Of a stretch of 64,000 bases of DNA, positions 58,348 through 64,000 are shown piece after piece (the stretch's first letter is position 1; every line of letters begins with the position of its first letter). The stretch is from Macrotrachela quadricornifera (lineage: Eukaryota; Rotifera; Eurotatoria; Philodinida; Philodinidae). Under the pieces are notes generated by a model, which saw only the letters and a list, made by a program, of their open reading frames with translations, ran no database searches and was not told the origin of the DNA. The position numbers and the translations under genes are program-made. Location: the NCBI GenBank assembly GCA_022393335.1, contig JAJEKB010018123.1, positions 68,141-132,140 of the forward strand, given 5' to 3'.

Positions 58348-59760
58348 TTAAATTTTTTTCAATTCAATTCCTTCTTCTAAAATAAAAACACAAAAAAAAA
58401 ATAAATAAATATAAAATTAAAATTTATTTCATTACCTTCAAGTAATTCATCTGATCGACAAAAAATATTTGTATCGAAAAATTCTTCTGTTTTTTCACAT
58501 CGAATTGCTAAACGAAAATCAAGTTGAGATTTTTTTAACTGATATAATGCTATTCTATTCTTAACATTTTTTTCCATAAATGGATGAGATATGTCCTTGT
58601 TATTATCTTTAGAAAAAAATAAAGAAAGAAATCAAATAAATAAATAAATAATTAATAATCTTATCTTACCAAATGAATATAAATAATTAATATTTTTTAG
58701 TTGACATTGTTTAAGACGAGTTAAACTAATATTCGGAAAACTAAAAGAAAAAAAAAGATAATATATTTAAATCAATTATTATCAGATAAAAAAAAACATA
58801 CCATTTTGAATGTGAATAAATATCTTCTTTGTTTATTTGAAAATAGATTGATGAATTTTGAATAATTACATTACAATGAGTTTTTTTCTTTGGATATGAA
58901 TACAGAAGTGGATATGGATGAATAAATGATATATCTTGATAAGGCACAGTAAGACGTGTAACACGTATATAAAGATTAGAATTATAAGATAAAATTGATG
59001 GAAGCTAAAGAAATATTTAATTGATATAAATAAAATTGATAAATAAAACTTACTGATATTGTAATATATCGATTACGAATACCTTTTAAATATCGTCCTG
59101 ATGTATATTTTTTTGTTTTCATTCTTGTATTAACAATATTACCATTAGGTGGAGAATTTGTTATTTCACTTAAATAACGTACATGATAAACAGGTTCAGG
59201 TGGGTTAATAAATGATAGAGAAATATTTGATTGATGTCTTAAATCAATTGTTGACTAAATAAAATATAATTAATTAAATTATATATATATATATATAAAG
59301 ATTATTATCATATGCAGAATTTATTATTCATAAATTAGAAAAAATTAATTATTATAATAAACTTACTGGATCTACTGAACTAACTTGTTCTTCTTTATGA
59401 ACTGGTAAAATAACTAAATAAATTTATATAAGAATTTTTTTAATATATCTACAATTAATTTTAATCATACTTGATGGAATACTTAAATTAGTTTCTGATA
59501 AAAATTGATCAATTGGTATTGTTTCTAATTGTAATTCTTCAGAATAGTTTGAAGAAAATAAATCAAATGATGATAAACTATAATCAATATCAGTAGATAC
59601 TAAATAATATAAAATTTTTATTATATATACAATGTAAATGTAATTTACTATCAATATTATTTAAATTTTTAGAAAATTGACTATCTTCATTATTATCAAA
59701 GATTATAGCTGTTGAATTTAAAAATATATCTTGAATAATAGGTGATTCTTTAGTTGTCAT
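58348..59760 (-). CDS. Divergent Rel/NF-kB-type protein, DNA-binding half only, 8 exons
   Basis: Eight short exons with 45-60 bp introns join in frame to about 320 residues, from MTTKESPIIQDIF (59760) to EGIELKKI (stop 58348). The N-terminal 110 residues are Ser/acidic and unstructured. Residues of about 115-300 resemble a Rel-homology DNA-binding domain: PEPVYHVRYLSE (place of the RFRYxCE recognition loop, but without its Cys), PPNGNI (place of GSIPG), IRNRYITISLPSI, LYIRVTRLTV, HPYPLLYSYPKKKTHC, SIYFQINKEDIYSH, KWFPNISLTRLKQCQL (place of the H-x-F-x-N-L-G-I-x-C strand), and KKSQLDFRLAIRCE. The protein stops soon after, with no IPT/TIG dimerisation domain, nuclear localisation run or ankyrin repeats. 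The family call is by pattern at low identity; NFAT or another immunoglobulin-fold factor is the alternative. Confidence 0.6.
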
Positions 59761-62098
59761 TATGATTGTTTGTATAATTTGATAATGTCTAAAATGAAAA
59801 TATGTATTATCGTTTCGTGACGGATGAAAAATTGAGCTTAACAATTCTTTTTTATGTTATTCATTGGTTAAATTTAATATCATGAAAAGAATATATGTAT
59901 AAGCATTTTGTATTCTCATCTGTTCGTTTTTTTTTCTTCCTTTTATATCTCATTAAATTAAGCATGAGTAAATTCATTCTTTAAGAGAAAAGAATATATA
60001 TATATATATGTATCATCAATCTTTTAATGTGTAAAATAACATATATCTATCTGTTCAAATAGATAAGATTTTATTTCATTTTTTTTTTCTTTATCATTTT
60101 ATGAATTTGTTCTAATTGCTCTTTAAATATATATATAATTTATTCGGTTTTTATTGAATAAATTTTTATCAATAATATATGAAATATTTTATTCGTGAAA
60201 ATTTTGATTGTAATACATTGAAATTAGGTGATTAATTTACATCTAGAATCTTGTAGTTGATATCTAAGTATTTTAGAGATATTTTGTCTAGCAAATGTTT
60301 TTTGATAATCAGAAAATCTCAGTAGATATACGTTCGATGTTTAAAGTTGACATTTATTTCTATATCTACATTTTAGATTAGACAAACAGATAAGAGATTT
60401 CCGTTTTGTTAATATCATTTTCTCAATGTTATATTCATTTCATCGGTATATTTCTTAGATTCGTATTTATTGTTGTTTAAACTATCAAACACATGCACTG
60501 ATCATGTAATACAAGTTTTAATTTGTTTTTCTTTCATTCAAAAATTCGAATGGTTAGTACGATGAATATAACAGAGAAATGAAATTTTGTATTGAAAAAG
60601 AATTGATTCAATGAAATCTAAAAATAAAATTCTATTATTTGTTTATATATTGTTTCTTGGCCATGAAAACTATGACAGTATTGTGTACATCTGATTATTT
60701 CCTTTTCTCTAGACAATTCAGTCATATTTTAAATATATATACATCTAATTGCACAATATTATGTTTTATGATGACGTAGGAAATGCCATTAAAAATCTTC
60801 TAGATATAGTGATGTAAAATTCATGACGATTCAAATAGTGTTATATTAATATGTTCCAAATATGTGATAAATTTCGATTGATTTACTGATGCATGAATGT
60901 TTATATAATCAATTTATATTTCAAAATATCCTTTTCAAATTATTATAGATCTTGACATGCTTTGTTCAATAATAATCATGTTTGTAAAATAGATAGTTTC
61001 GCCAATGAATGAGCAACTTATTGGTATTGAAATACAGCAGTTAAAGAATTTGCAGATTCCAATTTTACCAACACCAAATATTCGTGCTATTGACAGAGAA
61101 TATCAGTCAAAAAGCTAGAAATTTCACACTTTGAACTTTTAATAACGAGCAATATTTATGTTATATGATATGAGAATGTAATTCTTTGATAAAAATCATA
61201 AAGATAACAGAAAAAATTGCATTGATTTTATCAATGTACTATATACAAGGAAGAACTATACATGTATAAATCTAGTTTGTAGTATTCTGTGTGTGCTATT
61301 GCTAAAAATATCCTATCAAAACAGGATTATATTAATATATACATAAGCCTTTATCATTAACGGTATCATAAGAGAACCGTATCCATAGTTAAACTTATTC
61401 GATAAAACTTCTGTCGACTTTATACCTTATGCAATGAAAATACGAAAAATTAAAAGTCAAACATCGATTTTAAAGTGATTTGCAAAGAATTCAAATTTTA
61501 AACATAAAATAGAACACAATATGACAGTAACCATTCGAACAAGCTTTTCAAAACACCTAAACGTAGAGTTGGAGTTGGGGCGTACATATCCGAATTTGCC
61601 CATTTCTTGTAAAAAGACGATGTGTATCAATTCATGCCATTGGATCATTGTAGAAACGTAAGAAAATGATTACATTGTATCTTATATTCGAATAATAAGA
61701 TACAATTATAAATCATATTCAGTCTCTGTATATATAGTTAAAAAACTGAGTAGGAGGAAAGTAAATATCACATGAGAAAAATGCCATAGCAGTAAGCATA
61801 ACTTTACGTGATAAAAAAGGCATTGCCTTGAAAGAATCACAAGATAAAGATGAACGTGATAGTATTTAATTCTTATCAGAATCATCATATAATACATTGG
61901 TATTCATCTCTAGCATAGTATTGAGAATAACAAATAAATCATATTCTAAATTATTCTTCCTTCTCAATGTTGAAGTTTTACTTAAAATTTTCATATAATC
62001 ATATCATATGAAAAAAGAAAGAATCATATTTTTAATTAATTTCTTGTAAATATTTGTTTTTGTTTTATTTAATCATTATTTTAATTAGAATCATAAAA
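59761..62098. other. 2.3 kb spacer, nothing clear
   Basis: AT-rich. A short plus-strand frame at about 61003-61119 (MNEQLIGIEIQQLKNLQIPI) is protein-like but isolated. The region likely includes the Rel-like gene's promoter. Confidence 0.4.
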
Positions 62099-62194
62099 TT
62101 CCTATCTAAACTAGATTTATTGAATGAAGATCATAAAGATTATCTAATAGAAGATAATGATAATGCAAATGCTGATACAACACAATACCTATAA
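62099..62194 (+). other. Isolated exon-like segment
   Basis: After a good acceptor (TTTAATTAG) the plus strand reads IIKFLSKLDLLNEDHKDYLI, then EDNDNANADTTQYL and a stop at 62192. It would converge on the DYNLT gene with only 40 bp between stops. No upstream exon was found, so it may be the last exon of a gene I could not trace, or debris. Confidence 0.25.
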
Positions 62195-62234
62195 AGATAA
62201 TAATAAAAAAATTGCTTTTTTTTTATATTATATT

Positions 62235-62604
62235 TTACATCGAATCATTTTCCCATCTAAAATGGAAAAATTACCTAATATTATTTTATCTAAATTTTCT
62301 TTTCTTACTTAATAATTGTACTACCATCAACAGAAAAATTCCATAAACACCCATTACTCATATGAATATTTTCATCTTTTTTTGGAATAATCATTGTAGT
62401 AATAATTGTTTTAAATGATTTATAGATTTTTGATAATGAATGTTGACATAAATCAACAATTTGTCGACTCCATTTATCAATATATTCAGAATTGAATTGA
62501 TTTGTATTTAAAATATCTTCAATTATTTTTCGAATGATATCCGTAGTATTGATTATATCAAAACATTCAACATCAATCGAATCATGGGAATGATCTACAG
62601 ACAT
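62235..62604 (-). CDS. DYNLT: Tctex-type dynein light chain with shortened C-terminus, 2 exons
   Basis: Exons 62604-62309 and 62256-62235 (52-bp intron) join in frame to 105 residues. DYNLT landmarks: DIIRKIIEDILNTNQFNSEY, DKWSRQIVDLCQHSLSKIYK, SFKTIITTMIIPKKDENIHM, SNGCLWNFSVDGSTIIKWEN. The family normally continues from WEN.TM with YCIVSAFGLSI, the last beta strand; here it reads WENDSM and stops, and the bases beyond do not encode that strand. Tctex light chains dimerise on the dynein intermediate chain; losing the last strand should weaken folding or dimerisation unless another exon is used. An in-frame upstream Met at 62688 would add a hydrophobic leader and is less likely than MSVDHSHDS. 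Confidence 0.8.
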
Positions 62605-63704
62605 AAATATAAACTTTTTCTCTTTATTATTGATTAGAAAAAATAAATAATAAAAAAGAATTGGCGGTCTTTTAATTATTATCGTCAATATTTAATACCA
62701 AAAAAAAACCTTATACTCAGACTAGTATAATAGTTTATGTATAGGTTACAAAGATTCAATCGACCATATGGATAACTGAAAGCAAGAAGATATGTTTTGA
62801 TATTCTTTGTCGTCACATTTATCCTACGCTGTAGCGAGTCTTACTGATGAATTTGAAAATCTTTATAAATAACTATAACAGCTTTAATGTAGTCAATTTC
62901 AGTTAATAAATGATTTTTTAATCAATTTTTTCTAATTATTCAACTTTATAAAGTGATTCATTTCTTTTATTATACATTTAATTACAATTATTTCACAAGT
63001 ATTTCTTTTAATTTATATAGCACATCTTAATGATGCTATTGTAAAATTTTTAGTCTAACAAAATTCATTTAGTTCTTTTCATAAAATTTCAATTTGTCTA
63101 TTTTTGGTATTCATGTAAATATAATTATTTATATATATACGTAATTTAGATGTCTAGTGTACTGTTTGATTATCTCTTAGTTCTTTCCATTTGCTATTGT
63201 TTATACGGACAATTCTAGAAATAAACCAGTTTTTTTAATAAAGATTTCATTTCTAATTCTTTTCTTCTGGCTTTAAAATGGGAATATATATTAGAACACG
63301 AATCGAAGTAATGAAACGATGTTCAAGTGAATTATGTTAATTACTCGATAAAGTTATATAGAAGAAATTATATGCACTTAGAAAACGTTTATTATAAAAC
63401 CATAATAGATACTGTTAATTCAAAGTGAAAATGAATTTTTTTATTGAAATAAGTAAATATAAAATAAGACATAATATAACTTTTATATTCAATAGGAATT
63501 CACACCTTTTTTTTTTTAATGTGATAATTTGTTCTTTCTCTTTTCTCTTTGGTATACCTCCTACTATTTTTATAATTTTCTTTTGACAATGATATATTCT
63601 GTTTTATTTTTTATTTTTCATTTACATTTAACTGATTCAAGTTTATCAATAAAGTAAGTCTGTTAAATATATGAATCTAATTCAACATTAGATTGTTTTA
63701 GATC
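62605..63704. other. Divergent intergenic region, DYNLT to the neurophysin gene
   Basis: AT-rich; contains the presumed promoters of both flanking genes. No distinct element recognised. Confidence 0.4.
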
Positions 63705-64000
63705 ATGCATCAATCGACTATATTTATTCTAACTATAGTTATTATACAATTAAGTAATGCATGTTATATTACAAATTGTCCTATTGGTGGAAAACGAAGT
63801 TTAGTTTCTAATAATAATCTTCGTACTCATCAAGTTAGAAATTAATCTAAAATAATATTTTGTTTTTTGATTTTTTGTTTAATTTAGTGTCCTCGTTGTG
63901 GACTAAATGGTCAATGTTATGGACCATCGATTTGTTGTACAAGTCTAGGTTGTCGTATCGGACATTCATTTGATAGTCGACAATGTTCAGCTGAAAATCG
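63705..64000 (+). CDS. Oxytocin/vasopressin-neurophysin precursor (partial, runs off the window)
   Basis: Exon 1 (63705-63833) encodes a signal peptide (IFILTIVIIQLSNA), then immediately the nonapeptide CYITNCPIG, then Gly for amidation and the Lys-Arg cleavage site, then a linker. A 54-bp intron (63834-63887) precedes exon 2, which opens the neurophysin domain: CPRCGLNGQCYGPSICC, then TSLGCRIGHSFDSRQCSAEN, cut by the window edge. Cys spacing and the G-x-x-G-x-C-x-G-P-x-I-C-C motif are diagnostic of neurophysin. The nonapeptide has Cys1-Cys6, Asn5, Pro7 and Gly9 as required; neutral Ile8 makes it oxytocin/mesotocin-like rather than vasopressin-like, with Thr4 as the difference from mesotocin. 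The product is a secreted amidated neurohormone, expected to act on a class A GPCR. The intact frame and splice sites suggest a functional gene. Confidence 0.93.

Noticed and set aside
1..64000. tRNA genes, rRNA, CRISPR arrays, telomeric TGTGGG arrays, intact transposases
   Set aside because: Looked for by eye on both strands; no cloverleaf with B box, no rRNA text, no regular spacer array, no telomere array and no transposase or reverse-transcriptase motif was found.

Overview
The window reads as a nuclear contig from a bdelloid rotifer (Rotaria or Adineta type). This is inferred from strong AT richness, very short introns (mostly 45-60 bp, GT..AG), AT-biased codon use, close spacing of conserved animal genes, and several families expanded in bdelloids: FMRFamide-receptor-like GPCRs, F-box/leucine-rich proteins, FG-GAP/VCBS repeat proteins, LDL-receptor-A/EGF proteins and probable laterally acquired enzymes. 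There is no bacterial gene organisation. One assembly gap (10 N, 1547-1556) breaks the first GPCR.

Layout. 0-6.9 kb: a GPCR broken by the gap, a secreted Thr/Pro/Asn repeat protein, then a mostly empty stretch. 6.9-15.5 kb: a compact block of a PWWP-domain chromatin protein head-to-head with a ciliary microtubule inner protein (CIMIP2/FAM166), which converges on a doublecortin-EMAP WD40 protein. 16.2-21.5 kb: an unrecognised 134-residue protein and a full RanBPM (RANBP9/10) gene of the CTLH/GID ubiquitin ligase. 21.5-28 kb: a decayed tract with repeats, a 35-bp degenerate minisatellite, an LDLRa/EGF pseudogene and an F-box pseudogene carrying four nonsense codons. 28-34 kb: a GC-rich inverted-repeat element, a 79-residue His/Gly/Ser protein, and about 5 kb with no gene but one foldback structure. 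34.4-35.8 kb: an intronless secreted DUF4874/DUF4832 protein, a lateral-transfer candidate. 37.6-38.7 kb: a second GPCR. 40-47 kb: a flavin-monooxygenase remnant, an intact PLAC8-family gene, a VCBS pseudogene and an unrecognised broken frame.

47.5-56.3 kb is a second dense block: dynactin subunit ACTR10, an unknown protein on a shared promoter, ribosomal protein uL14 (RPL23) and a BAHD1-like chromatin protein. A diverged copy of one roughly 300-bp segment lies upstream of both RPL23 and BAHD1. 56.3-64 kb holds an almost perfect palindrome, a divergent Rel/NF-kB protein that ends after its DNA-binding half, a Tctex-type dynein light chain with a shortened C-terminus, and at the right edge the first two exons of an oxytocin/vasopressin-neurophysin precursor.

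The genes do not form one pathway. Several are cytoskeletal or ciliary (CIMIP2, DCX-EMAP, ACTR10, DYNLT) and several are chromatin-linked (PWWP protein, BAHD1), set among pseudogenes and small inverted-repeat elements. The most notable items are the oxytocin-like precursor, the DUF4832 gene, the Rel protein without a dimerisation domain and the duplicated 5' segment. Homology calls come from reading translations by eye; no database search was run.
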